Below are positions 7,843 to 14,531 of a DNA stretch of 17,305 bases, one piece after another. Source of the DNA: Hyphomicrobium_A sp041659545 (GTDB lineage Bacteria > Pseudomonadota > Alphaproteobacteria > Rhizobiales > Hyphomicrobiaceae); assembly GCA_041659545.1 (NCBI GenBank), contig JBAZYB010000070.1:1-17305 (forward strand), read 5' to 3'. Both the position numbers and the translations under genes were made by a program. The notes below the pieces were generated by a model. It ran no database searches. It was not told the origin of the DNA and was given only the letters and a program-made list of their open reading frames with translations. Every line of letters begins with the position of its first letter. The first letter of the stretch is position 1.

Positions 7843-9162
7843 ATGGGCAAGGACAAGAGCGAGAAGGCCGAGCGACAACTGGCAGCGGCCAAGGAGCTGG
7901 CACGCGAGCTGGGCGGCAAACTCGACCTCAACGCCTCGCTACGGCTATGGGACGGCTCGCTGACGCCGCTGGGCAGCCAGGTCGCAGGCCCTTTCGAGAT
8001 TTCGATTGCCGACGCGGGCGTCATCGGATCGCTGCTCCGCTGGCCGACGCTGGACAATTTCATTCGCCACTACGTCGACAAGGGGATCGACTTCTCCGGC
8101 GGCACGCTTATCGATCTGGGCTCGCAGCTTAACAAGGGCGGACGCTCGGTGAAGCTGAAGGGCGGTGATGCGCTGAAGCTGCTGCGGCGGCTGGCGCCGT
8201 TCCTCCTCGCCCGCTCTGTCGATGCAGACGATTCCCAGGGGTTCGAGGGCGAGATCACGGGCCACAAGCGCAAGGTCGCCGACAACAAGGACTACATCCA
8301 GTTCCACTACGACCTGTCGAACGACTTTTACGCGCTCTTTCTCGATCCGGAGATGGTCTACTCCTGCGCGTATTACACGGATTGGAACAACGATGTTGCG
8401 CAGGCGCAGCTCGATAAGCTGGAAATGATCTGCCGTAAGTTACGGCTGAAGCCGGGTGACCGCTTCCTCGACATCGGCTGCGGTTGGGGCGGCCTCATCT
8501 GTCATGCGGCGAAGAACTACGGCGTCACGGCGCACGGCATCACGTTGTCGGAGGAGCAGCTCGCTTTCGCCAGGGAGAAGATCAAACGCCTCGGGCTGGA
8601 GGATCGCGTCACCGTCGAGTTGAAGGACTACTCGATGATGACGGGGCAGTTCGACAAGATCGCCTCGATCGGCATGTACGAGCATATCGGCTTGAAGAAT
8701 ATTCCGGGCTACATGGGGAAGATGCAGCAGTTGCTGGCGCCAGATGGACTGTTCCTCAATCACGCCATCTCGCGGCGCGCGGCGAAGCAGGTCTGGTTCA
8801 AGCGCCGCATGCGCCCCGAGCAGAAGGCGATTGCCAAGTATATTTTCCCCGGCGGCGAGCTGGACGACATCGGCCATTCGATCTTCGCCATGGAGCGCGC
8901 CGGATTCGAGATCCAGGATGTGGAGGCTTGGCGCCTGCATTATGCGCGCACGTGCAAGCTGTGGTGTGAGCGGCTGACCGAGCGGCGCGAAGAGGCTCTA
9001 CGCTACGTCAGCGAGGAAAAGTACCGGATCTGGGTCGCCTATCTGGCCGGAGTGTCGCTGGCATTCTCGCGCGGCACGCTGCGAATTTTCCAAACGCTAG
9101 TGTCTAAGAACGCCAAGCGTCCGCCGGGTATTCCGCCGACGCGTGCAGATCTTTATCGGTAG
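7843..9162 (+). CDS. cfa: Cyclopropane-fatty-acyl-phospholipid synthase
   Basis: A SAM-dependent methyltransferase of about 439 residues that adds a methylene bridge across the double bond of unsaturated acyl chains in membrane phospholipids. The N-terminal third is the Cfa lipid-interaction region; the catalytic domain begins near HYDLSNDFYALFLD. Family landmarks are Cys175 in VYSCAYY, the SAM-binding FLDIGCGWGG (Asp210), Glu280 in IGMYEHIG, and RRMRPEQKAIAKYIFPGGELD. The start is uncertain. The ATG at 7843 begins a natural-looking MGKDKSEKAE, while an in-frame ATG at 7801 would add 14 residues. Neither has an ideally placed Shine-Dalgarno: GGGAAGG lies too close to the first and CGGGG too far from the second. 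It follows fadI by under 100 bases and probably ends the fad operon, linking acyl breakdown with membrane remodelling. Confidence 0.9.
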   Translation: MGKDKSEKAERQLAAAKELARELGGKLDLNASLRLWDGSLTPLGSQVAGPFEISIADAGVIGSLLRWPTLDNFIRHYVDKGIDFSGGTLIDLGSQLNKGGRSVKLKGGDALKLLRRLAPFLLARSVDADDSQGFEGEITGHKRKVADNKDYIQFHYDLSNDFYALFLDPEMVYSCAYYTDWNNDVAQAQLDKLEMICRKLRLKPGDRFLDIGCGWGGLICHAAKNYGVTAHGITLSEEQLAFAREKIKRLGLEDRVTVELKDYSMMTGQFDKIASIGMYEHIGLKNIPGYMGKMQQLLAPDGLFLNHAISRRAAKQVWFKRRMRPEQKAIAKYIFPGGELDDIGHSIFAMERAGFEIQDVEAWRLHYARTCKLWCERLTERREEALRYVSEEKYRIWVAYLAGVSLAFSRGTLRIFQTLVSKNAKRPPGIPPTRADLYR

Positions 9163-9206
9163 AGAGATGCCGGGGCGATTGGTGTCGGTGTCGATGTTGG
9201 ATATGC

Positions 9207-10937
9207 TCAGCTGCTGCGCTGCTTGGCGTCTTCCTCGGCCTTGAGCTCTTTCTTCGACAGCTTGCCAATCATGGTCTTGGGAAGCTCGGGGCGGAACTCG
9301 ATTTGCGAGGGCATCTCGATTTTTGAGATGCGCGGGGCGAGATGCTCGAATAGCTGCTCGACCGTGACACTCATGCCATCCTTGAGGCGCACGAACGCCT
9401 TTGGCGCCTCACCGCGCTTCTTGTCCTTGATGCCGATGACAGTGACCTCGGCGACGGATGGGTGCTCGTAAATGGCCTCCTCGACGCGCCGCGGGTAAAC
9501 GTTGAAGCCCGAGGAGATGATGAGGTCCTTGATGCGGTCCTCGATATAGAAATAGCCCTCTTCGTCCATGCGTGCGACATCGCCGGTGCGCAGGAATTCG
9601 CCCACAGTCTGCTCGGCGGTCTCCTTGGGCCGTTTGTAGTAGCCACGCATGACTTGCGGGCCCTTGATGCAGATCTCGCCCTTTTCGCCGAGGGGGACCT
9701 CCTGGGTCGGGTCGGCGAGATCGCGCAGGGATACGATCGTGCCGGCGAGCGGCAGGCCGATGGAGCCGACCTTCGTAGGACCTTCAATGGGGTTGCAGGT
9801 GACGACCGGAGACGTCTCCGACAGTCCGTAGCCCTCGATGACCTTGCAGCCGGTGACTGCCCCGAAGCGCTGCTTCACCTCGATTGGAAGCGCGGCGCCG
9901 CCCGACAGACAGAATTTCAGCGACGACAGATCGTAGTCGGCGATCTTCGGGTGATTGAGCAGGGCGTTGAACAGTGTCGGCACGCCGGGAAGGATAGTGG
10001 GCCGCGTCTTGTCAATCAGCTTCAAAGCTTCATCGAGCGAAAATCGCGGCATGATGACGATCTCGGCGGCGCGGGCGAGGGCGAGGTTCATCACCACCGT
10101 GAGCGCAAAGACGTGGAAGAATGGGAGCACCGCAAGGACGCGCTCGACGCCGTTTTCGAGATCGGGCGCGGTGGCCGCCACCTGCTGCACGTTCACGTAG
10201 ACATTGGCGTGCGAGAGCATGGCCCCTTTCGGGGTGCCGGTGGTTCCGCCGGTGTACTGGAGAACAGCTATGTCTTCGCGCGGGTCGATGGCTACCGGCT
10301 CGGGATGTGCATCGCTGGCCATTACCTCAGTGTCGAGCACAAGCTTGTCGGCGACTGGCGAGGTGCGAAGCTGAGCGAGTTCCTTGGCACGGAACAGCCG
10401 GAACATCGCGGCCTTGGTGACTGGCAGCAGGGCCGGAAACGACGCGACCACCGCGCGCTTGAGACAACCCGAGACGATCAGGGCCTCGATTTTGTCGACC
10501 AACACCTTGAGGTCGAGCGTGACCATCAACTCGGTGTCACTATCCTTCACCTGGTAGGCCAACTCGGAGACGGTGTAGAGGGGATTGAAGTTAACGACCG
10601 TTCCGCCAGCCTTGAGCACCGCAAAGAAGTAGACGATGAACGTCGGGGCGTTGGGCAGGAACAGGCCGACCTTGGTGCCCTTCTTGACGCCAAGCCTCTG
10701 CAACCTGAGCGTCGCCCGCTCGACTTGCCGGCCGATCTCCGCGTAGGTCTGCGTTTTGCCGAGGAAACTGGTGCATGGAAGGTGGCCGTAGCCGGCCACG
10801 GCGTCGTCGAGCAGCTTGTAGAGCGGCGCGACCTTTAGAGGCATATGCCAATCGAGGCCGCGCGGGTAGTGATCCAGCCACGGCATGGCGGGCTGCGACG
10901 CGTTGGCCGGAGGCCGGGCGCGGACCATTGTCGACAT
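9207..10937 (-). CDS. fadD: Long-chain fatty-acid-CoA ligase
   Basis: A 576-residue member of the ANL adenylating family that activates fatty acids with ATP and CoA, feeding the adjacent beta-oxidation genes. Visible motifs are the phosphate-binding loop YTGGTTGTPKG (about 228-238), GYGLSETSP (369-377), the hinge and ribose-binding TGDVARMDEEGYFYIEDRIK, the linker SGFNVYP, and the probable catalytic Lys559 in MIGKLSKKEL. Length matches E. coli FadD (561). Two starts are possible. The ATG at 10937 has GGGAG about ten bases upstream. The ATG at 10928 has GAGG nine bases upstream and would remove three residues. The gene converges on cfa with a 44-base gap in which I see no obvious terminator. 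Confidence 0.94.
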   Translation of the reverse strand: MSTMVRARPPANASQPAMPWLDHYPRGLDWHMPLKVAPLYKLLDDAVAGYGHLPCTSFLGKTQTYAEIGRQVERATLRLQRLGVKKGTKVGLFLPNAPTFIVYFFAVLKAGGTVVNFNPLYTVSELAYQVKDSDTELMVTLDLKVLVDKIEALIVSGCLKRAVVASFPALLPVTKAAMFRLFRAKELAQLRTSPVADKLVLDTEVMASDAHPEPVAIDPREDIAVLQYTGGTTGTPKGAMLSHANVYVNVQQVAATAPDLENGVERVLAVLPFFHVFALTVVMNLALARAAEIVIMPRFSLDEALKLIDKTRPTILPGVPTLFNALLNHPKIADYDLSSLKFCLSGGAALPIEVKQRFGAVTGCKVIEGYGLSETSPVVTCNPIEGPTKVGSIGLPLAGTIVSLRDLADPTQEVPLGEKGEICIKGPQVMRGYYKRPKETAEQTVGEFLRTGDVARMDEEGYFYIEDRIKDLIISSGFNVYPRRVEEAIYEHPSVAEVTVIGIKDKKRGEAPKAFVRLKDGMSVTVEQLFEHLAPRISKIEMPSQIEFRPELPKTMIGKLSKKELKAEEDAKQRSS

Positions 10938-10970
10938 CCTCGAGCGTCTCCCGGGCTAGACTTCTGGTCG

Positions 10971-10981
10971 CAGTATAGCGC
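10971..10981 (-). promoter_or_regulatory. Candidate fadD -10 region, identical to the fadE upstream element
   Basis: Read on the minus strand this is GCGCTATACTG, with TATACT as a plausible -10 hexamer 35 bases before the fadD ATG, which would give a leader of roughly 30 bases. The same 11 bases occur at 1698-1708 on the plus strand ahead of fadE. No good -35 is seen at 17 bases (the position reads CCGTCC), so an activator-dependent or non-classical promoter is possible. Confidence 0.35.
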
Positions 10982-11181
10982 CAAGCCTATTGCCGGACGG
11001 TTGCGGCGCGCTTGCCGCCAAACGAATAATAGGACCTTGAGATCCGCCTTGTTATTGAACACGTTTTGCCGGTGTCGGCCAAGAGACGGCCGGTTGTGAC
11101 CCGTGTCAAAGCAACGGTTGTGAAGAGGTTTTGTTGTACCTTGGAAGACAGCTGGCGCATGGAAACTACTCTATGCGTGTT

Positions 11182-11204
11182 GCCGGCCGGCCGCACGGGC
11201 CGGC
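11182..11204. repeat. GC-rich inverted repeat (GCCGGCC / GGCCGGC)
   Basis: GCCGGCC (11182-11188) pairs perfectly with GGCCGGC (11198-11204) around a nine-base loop. No T-run follows on either strand, so a terminator role is not supported. It could be a structured leader of a long carrier-gene transcript or chance in GC-rich DNA. Confidence 0.35.
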
Positions 11205-11265
11205 TGGTGCCCCTCGGCTAGACTTGCTCGGCGTTTAAGGATATGTGACGCCTCAGCTTGTTGTG

Positions 11266-11283
11266 CTAGTGGGCTGGCACTAG
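11266..11283. promoter_or_regulatory. Inverted repeat CTAGTG-N6-CACTAG, candidate operator of the carrier/synthase pair
   Basis: Two perfect six-base arms are separated by six bases, the geometry of a dimeric repressor site (centre-to-centre 12 bases). It lies 57 bases before the ATG of the acyl carrier gene, where a promoter-proximal operator would be. I cannot assign it to a known regulator family. Confidence 0.35.
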
Positions 11284-11340
11284 TTAGAAACGAAGTATTA
11301 CGGGCCCCAGGTTCGAATAGAGCGGGGGTGGGAGACTGAT

Positions 11341-11613
11341 ATGGACGAAGTTGGCACCAAGATCGTCGAGATCCTGAAGAAGCACATGAAGGAGCCGCGC
11401 GACGACATCTCTCTGTCGACGCCGCTGACCGATCTCAAGATTGAGTCGCTCGATCTGGCGATGATCGTATTCGATATTGAAGACACGTTTGGCATCGAGA
11501 TTCCTTACAACGCCAACGAGGACGTCGAGGACTTCAAGACCGTCGGCTCCGTCGTCGATCGCGTCAAGGACTTGGTGGCCAAGGGCCCCGCAGCGGCCGG
11601 CGCTAAGGCTTAA
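11341..11613 (+). CDS. Acyl carrier protein, stand-alone (NodF-like)
   Basis: A 90-residue acidic acyl carrier protein. Ser36 in KIESLDLAMIVFDIED is the expected 4'-phosphopantetheine attachment site at the start of helix II; the usual DSL is ESL here. The fold pattern is complete: helix I (TKIVEILKKHM), the loop, helix II, then FGIEIPYNANEDVEDF and a final helix (VGSVVDRVKDLVAK), followed by an Ala/Gly-rich tail. GGGAG lies six bases before the ATG. The next gene is a ketosynthase, 136 bases downstream. The order carrier-ketosynthase, and helix II/III residues such as SLDLAMIVFDIED, are more like NodF than the housekeeping AcpP, which normally sits by fabG and fabF. It probably holds intermediates for a specialised acyl chain; the product is not known. 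Confidence 0.85.
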   Translation: MDEVGTKIVEILKKHMKEPRDDISLSTPLTDLKIESLDLAMIVFDIEDTFGIEIPYNANEDVEDFKTVGSVVDRVKDLVAKGPAAAGAKA

Positions 11614-11711
11614 AATCACAACGGCGGCATGGGGGCGCTTCACGTGCCCTTGCCGAATCCCGCGAGCTCTCCCCGAAGGCAGTTTGCCGGCTCGCTCGTC
11701 AGCTTTTTTCC

Positions 11712-11729
11712 GCGGCGCTGCTGCGCCGC
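11712..11729 (+). repeat. Stem-loop between carrier and ketosynthase genes
   Basis: GCGGCGC-TGCT-GCGCCGC is a perfect seven-pair stem with a four-base loop, ending 20 bases before the ketosynthase ATG. A T-run (11704-11709) precedes rather than follows it, so it is not a standard terminator on the plus strand. It could tune the ratio of carrier to synthase through mRNA stability or ribosome access. Confidence 0.4.
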
Positions 11730-11749
11730 TTGCAACCGGCAGGTAGTAG

Positions 11750-12994
11750 ATGTCAAACGCGAACGGCGCACGCCGCGTCGTGGTCACCGGGATGGGCGTC
11801 GTCACGCCGATCGGTCTCAATGTCCCCGACCTCTGGGCTTCGATGCACGCCAGCAAATGCGGCGTCACCGAGCTGGGTGGCTTCCCCGTCGATGACCTGA
11901 AAATTCTCATCGCGGCGCAGATCAAGGATTTCGATCCGAAGGTGCGTCTGAAGCATTTCCAGCGCGACAAGCTGGTCATGCACGCTGACCGCTTTTCGTG
12001 GTTCGCAGCGGCGGCGGCTGATGAAGCCGTCAAGCAATCGGGCCTCGAATTCCCCGTCGCCAACCCCTACCGCTCGGCCTGCATCATCGGATCGGGCGCG
12101 GGTGGTCTCGTCACGTACGAGCAGTCCTATCGGTCGCTGTTCCTCGAAGGCAAGCGCGCCACGCACCCGTTGACGCTATTGCGCATCATCGGCTCGTCGG
12201 CGAGTGCCCACGTGGGCATCGAGTTCGGCATCAAGGGCCCGACTTTCGCTACCTGCAGCGCCTGCTCGACAGCGACGCACGCTATCGGCATCGCGCGCGA
12301 CTACATCAAGAATGGCGTCGTGGACGTTGCCATCGCCGGCGCTTCTGAGTCGGTCATCAACTACGGTACGATGAAGGCTTGGCAGGCTCTGCACGTGCTG
12401 TCGCCTGAGGGCTGCTTCCCGTTCGCCAAGAAGCGCAACGGAACGGTGCTCGGTGAGGGCGCCGGCATCTTGGTGCTGGAATCCTACGAGCATGCCAAGG
12501 CGCGCGGTGCCACCATCCTTGCCGAGATCGCTGGGTATGGCATGTCCTCGGACGCCAAGGATATGGTCAATCCGGACATCGAGGGCCCGAAAGAGGCCAT
12601 GCGCCAGGCGCTCGATGACGCGCAGATTTCGACCTCCGACATTCAGTACCTCAACGCGCACGGTACGGGGACGACGATCAACGACGCCAACGAGACGCGG
12701 GCGATCAAGGCGGTGTTCGGCAATAACGCCAAGAACCTCGCCATCTCCTCGACGAAGTCGATGCACGGCCATCCGCTGGGCGCTGGCGGCGGTATCGAGG
12801 CGGCGGTTTGCATCAGGGCGCTGAACGATAACTGGGTTCCACCGACGATCGGTCTCGACGATCCCGATCCGGAGTGCGATCTGGACTACATCCCGAACGT
12901 GGGTCGCAATCTCGACGTCACGTATGCGATGTCCAACTCGTTCGCGTTCGGCGGCCTCAACGCGGTACTCGTCTTCGGGCCTCCGCCTGCTTGA
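11750..12994 (+). CDS. Beta-ketoacyl-ACP synthase, FabF/NodE type
   Basis: A 414-residue condensing enzyme that elongates acyl-ACP with malonyl-ACP. The KAS catalytic triad is intact: Cys172 in TCSACSTATHAIG, His304 in NAHGTGTTIND and His339 in SMHGHPLGAGGG. The N-terminal RRVVVTGMGVVTPIG and C-terminal MSNSFAFGGLNAVLVF are standard for the KAS II family, and the length fits. AGG lies six bases before the ATG. It follows a stand-alone acyl carrier protein, as NodE follows NodF in rhizobia, and a strong hairpin follows it, so the pair is probably a self-contained unit. I do not see the other synthesis enzymes (fabG, fabZ, lpxXL), so it must borrow them or make a single elongation. Whether it acts in general or specialised acyl synthesis cannot be told from sequence alone. 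Confidence 0.9.
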   Translation: MSNANGARRVVVTGMGVVTPIGLNVPDLWASMHASKCGVTELGGFPVDDLKILIAAQIKDFDPKVRLKHFQRDKLVMHADRFSWFAAAAADEAVKQSGLEFPVANPYRSACIIGSGAGGLVTYEQSYRSLFLEGKRATHPLTLLRIIGSSASAHVGIEFGIKGPTFATCSACSTATHAIGIARDYIKNGVVDVAIAGASESVINYGTMKAWQALHVLSPEGCFPFAKKRNGTVLGEGAGILVLESYEHAKARGATILAEIAGYGMSSDAKDMVNPDIEGPKEAMRQALDDAQISTSDIQYLNAHGTGTTINDANETRAIKAVFGNNAKNLAISSTKSMHGHPLGAGGGIEAAVCIRALNDNWVPPTIGLDDPDPECDLDYIPNVGRNLDVTYAMSNSFAFGGLNAVLVFGPPPA

Positions 12995-13036
12995 TCGCTT
13001 TCGGGCGTTCGTTGCCGGATAATGACACGCCACTTG

Positions 13037-13060
13037 ACGCCACGCCCTTCGGCGTGGCGT
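13037..13060 (+). terminator. Strong hairpin after the ketosynthase gene
   Basis: ACGCCACGCC-CTTC-GGCGTGGCGT is a perfect ten-pair stem with a CTTC tetraloop, 42 bases past the ketosynthase stop. The following bases (agttgtattc) are only moderately T-rich, so the termination is intrinsic-like but not ideal. It probably ends the carrier/synthase unit. Confidence 0.65.
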
Positions 13061-13290
13061 AGTTGTATTCAAGACAGTATACATCAGCAGCAAATGCGAG
13101 GCTTCTCAGCGTTTTGCATTACGCCGTGTTGTCTGGCGGTATGGCTGCGCCCCTTCCATATTGGCAGCTCCGGCGTAGCATCGCCGGCAGGTGGCGTCAG
13201 CGTGCACGCCAAAAGGATTGATGACAGTCCATGACAATGACAGATTGTCGTCAACGGCAGCATGAGACTGACCGGCTTGGGAGGCGGACG

Positions 13291-13677
13291 ATGCGCGAGA
13301 TTGTGATCCGTGCAGGAAAGGTGGCGATCCGCGCGCGGCTTCTCGAGACGCCCACCGCAGAGCGCATCTGGGCTGCATTGCCCATCCACGCAGAGGCGAG
13401 GATGTGGGGGCATGAGGTCTACTTCAATGCACCCGTCACCTCTGAAGCGGAGCCGGGCGCGCGTGACATCATCAACGCGGGCGAAATTGCCTTCTGGCCC
13501 GACGGCGAAGCGATCGCAATCGGCTTCGGGCCGACACCGGTTTCGCGTCGTGGCGAGATCCGCATGGCAAGCCCCTGCAATATCTGGGCGATGGCGCTCG
13601 ATGATGTGAGCCGGTTGAAGCTGGTTCATGCCGGCGAGGGCATTTCGATCGTCGAAGCGAACGGGCAGGAGCCCTGA
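13291..13677 (+). CDS. Small cyclophilin-like-fold protein
   Basis: A 128-residue protein that resembles the small bacterial cyclophilin-like-fold family (Cyclophil_like/DUF3830, TM1367-type). Typical elements are an N-terminal strand pair (EIVIRAGKVAIRARLLE), TPTAERIWAALPI, WGHEVYFNAPV, the glycine-rich GEIAFWPDGEAIAIGFGPTP, and a C-terminal SPCNIWAMALDD. These proteins share the barrel of cyclophilin, but no prolyl isomerase activity can be inferred, and the function is unknown. There is no signal peptide, so it is probably cytoplasmic. GGGAGG lies six bases before the ATG at 13291, which is better than the in-frame ATG 60 bases upstream that lacks conserved residues. It appears to be a single-gene unit with terminator-like DNA before it. 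Confidence 0.75.
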   Translation: MREIVIRAGKVAIRARLLETPTAERIWAALPIHAEARMWGHEVYFNAPVTSEAEPGARDIINAGEIAFWPDGEAIAIGFGPTPVSRRGEIRMASPCNIWAMALDDVSRLKLVHAGEGISIVEANGQEP

Positions 13678-13814
13678 ACGGCTTCGGGCGCCTCAGATTT
13701 TGAGGGAACCGGTATGGAGATATCGGGCGTTGCGCCGCCGTCGCACCTCTTTTTTCGCGCCCATACGACTGTCTTGTGCAGCGCAGCGAATGTGCTAGCC
13801 TCGAAGCTCACTTG

Positions 13815-13839
13815 GCACGTAGCGGATTGCACGTAGCGG
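13815..13839 (+). repeat. Direct repeat GCACGTAGCGG x2
   Basis: The 11-base unit occurs at 13815-13825 and 13829-13839, a 14-base period, with the gap ATT between. It lies 37 bases before a tentative small frame, and could be a tandem regulator site or a small duplication. Confidence 0.4.
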
Positions 13840-13875
13840 GCCGTGCATTGCTCCTAGTGGTAGGTCCACGTGGAT

Positions 13876-14004
13876 ATGCTCTTGCGGTTTATGGTTGGCG
13901 TCGCTGCAGCTTGGATCACGCCCGATCCGGCGCCCCAGGCAGCCCCATCGACGTTCGAAGAGCGTTGCGCCGAGCAGCGCTGCCATTTGCGGCTGGTTCG
14001 CTGA
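13876..14004 (+). CDS. Tentative 42-residue small protein
   Basis: An ATG-started frame encodes a peptide with a hydrophobic N-terminus (MLLRFMVGVAAAWITP), then a Pro/Ala-rich linker and a two-cysteine tail (ERCAEQRCHLRLVR). This could be a short signal or membrane segment. An AGG lies about ten bases upstream, and its stop sits six bases short of the convergent idi stop. I recognise no family, and a chance frame of this length is quite likely in GC-rich DNA. Confidence 0.2.
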   Translation: MLLRFMVGVAAAWITPDPAPQAAPSTFEERCAEQRCHLRLVR

Positions 14005-14009
14005 CAAGC

Positions 14010-14531
14010 TCAGATGAGCGCGGTGGCGTGGCGCTCAAGATAAAGACGAAACCAGACGGTGAACCGATCCGGGTGTCTCGCGGCATCGGCTGTGACGTCG
14101 GCCAGGGTTCGCCAGGCATGAGCCTCGGCCTCGGTTTCGTCCGGGTGGACGCTGCCAGTCCAGCAGCCGGTGAAAATGTGCACGAGTTCGTGCTCGATCA
14201 ATCCGCCACTGACCCCAGCACGGTAGATGAGGCTGCGCTGAGCCTTCAGATCACAGGCAAACCCCATCTCCTCGTAAAGTCGGCGGTGAGCGGCTTCTGC
14301 TGTGCCTTCGCCGGGGCGCGGGTGCCCGCAGCAGGCATTGGTCCATAATCCGCCTGAGTGATACTTGTCGCGGTGGCGCTTTTGCAGCAGCAGCCGCCCG
14401 CTGCCGTCGTGGATGAGGACCGAGAACGCCCGGTGCAGTTCGCCGCTGCGATGGACGTCGAGTTTCGGCGCCGTGCCCAATGGATGATCGTCGCGGTCGA
14501 CGAGGATGACGCTTTCGAGTGTGTCGATCAT
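14010..14531 (-). CDS. idi: Isopentenyl-diphosphate delta-isomerase, type I
   Basis: A 173-residue Nudix-fold enzyme that interconverts isopentenyl and dimethylallyl diphosphate, the building blocks of isoprenoids. The catalytic Cys68 is in LWTNACCGHP. The metal-binding glutamates are Glu113 and Glu115 in IEHELVHIF, corresponding to the ExE of E. coli Idi. The Nudix-like helix is GTAEAAHRRLYEEMGF. Length is close to the E. coli enzyme (182). The ATG overlaps the preceding gene's TGA in an ATGA arrangement, so translation is probably coupled to the phosphatase-like gene. Many alphaproteobacteria make both precursors directly through IspH and use Idi to balance them; its placement here suggests supply for a particular isoprenoid product. 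Confidence 0.95.
   Translation of the reverse strand: MIDTLESVILVDRDDHPLGTAPKLDVHRSGELHRAFSVLIHDGSGRLLLQKRHRDKYHSGGLWTNACCGHPRPGEGTAEAAHRRLYEEMGFACDLKAQRSLIYRAGVSGGLIEHELVHIFTGCWTGSVHPDETEAEAHAWRTLADVTADAARHPDRFTVWFRLYLERHATALI

Larger units (their letters stand above)
10938..11340. other. 403-base intergenic region between divergent fadD and acyl carrier gene
   Basis: I see no convincing gene here; the short open frames look like chance. It holds the TATACT element near fadD, a GC-rich hairpin (11182-11204), the inverted repeat CTAGTG-N6-CACTAG (11266-11283), and two copies of GGCTAGACTT (10954-10963 and 11216-11225). Being the space between divergent genes it should contain promoters for both. 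The plus-strand promoter for the carrier gene is not obvious by eye. Confidence 0.6.
13678..14009. other. Gap between the cyclophilin-like gene and idi; short repeat and tentative small frame only
   Basis: This 332-base stretch has no recognisable gene. It holds two copies of GCACGTAGCGG 14 bases apart and a 42-codon open frame (13876-14004). The codon usage of the remainder looks non-coding. No terminator with a T-run is clear between the end of the small frame and the convergent idi stop. Confidence 0.5.

Noticed and set aside
9462..10838. 458-codon open frame on the plus strand antisense to fadD
   Set aside because: fadD has every ANL motif; the antisense frame shows no recognisable domain and is a codon-bias shadow.
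13812..13834. Sigma-54 type promoter (TGGCACG...TTGCA)
   Set aside because: The two elements are separated by seven bases rather than the required four, so GG and GC are three bases too far apart.
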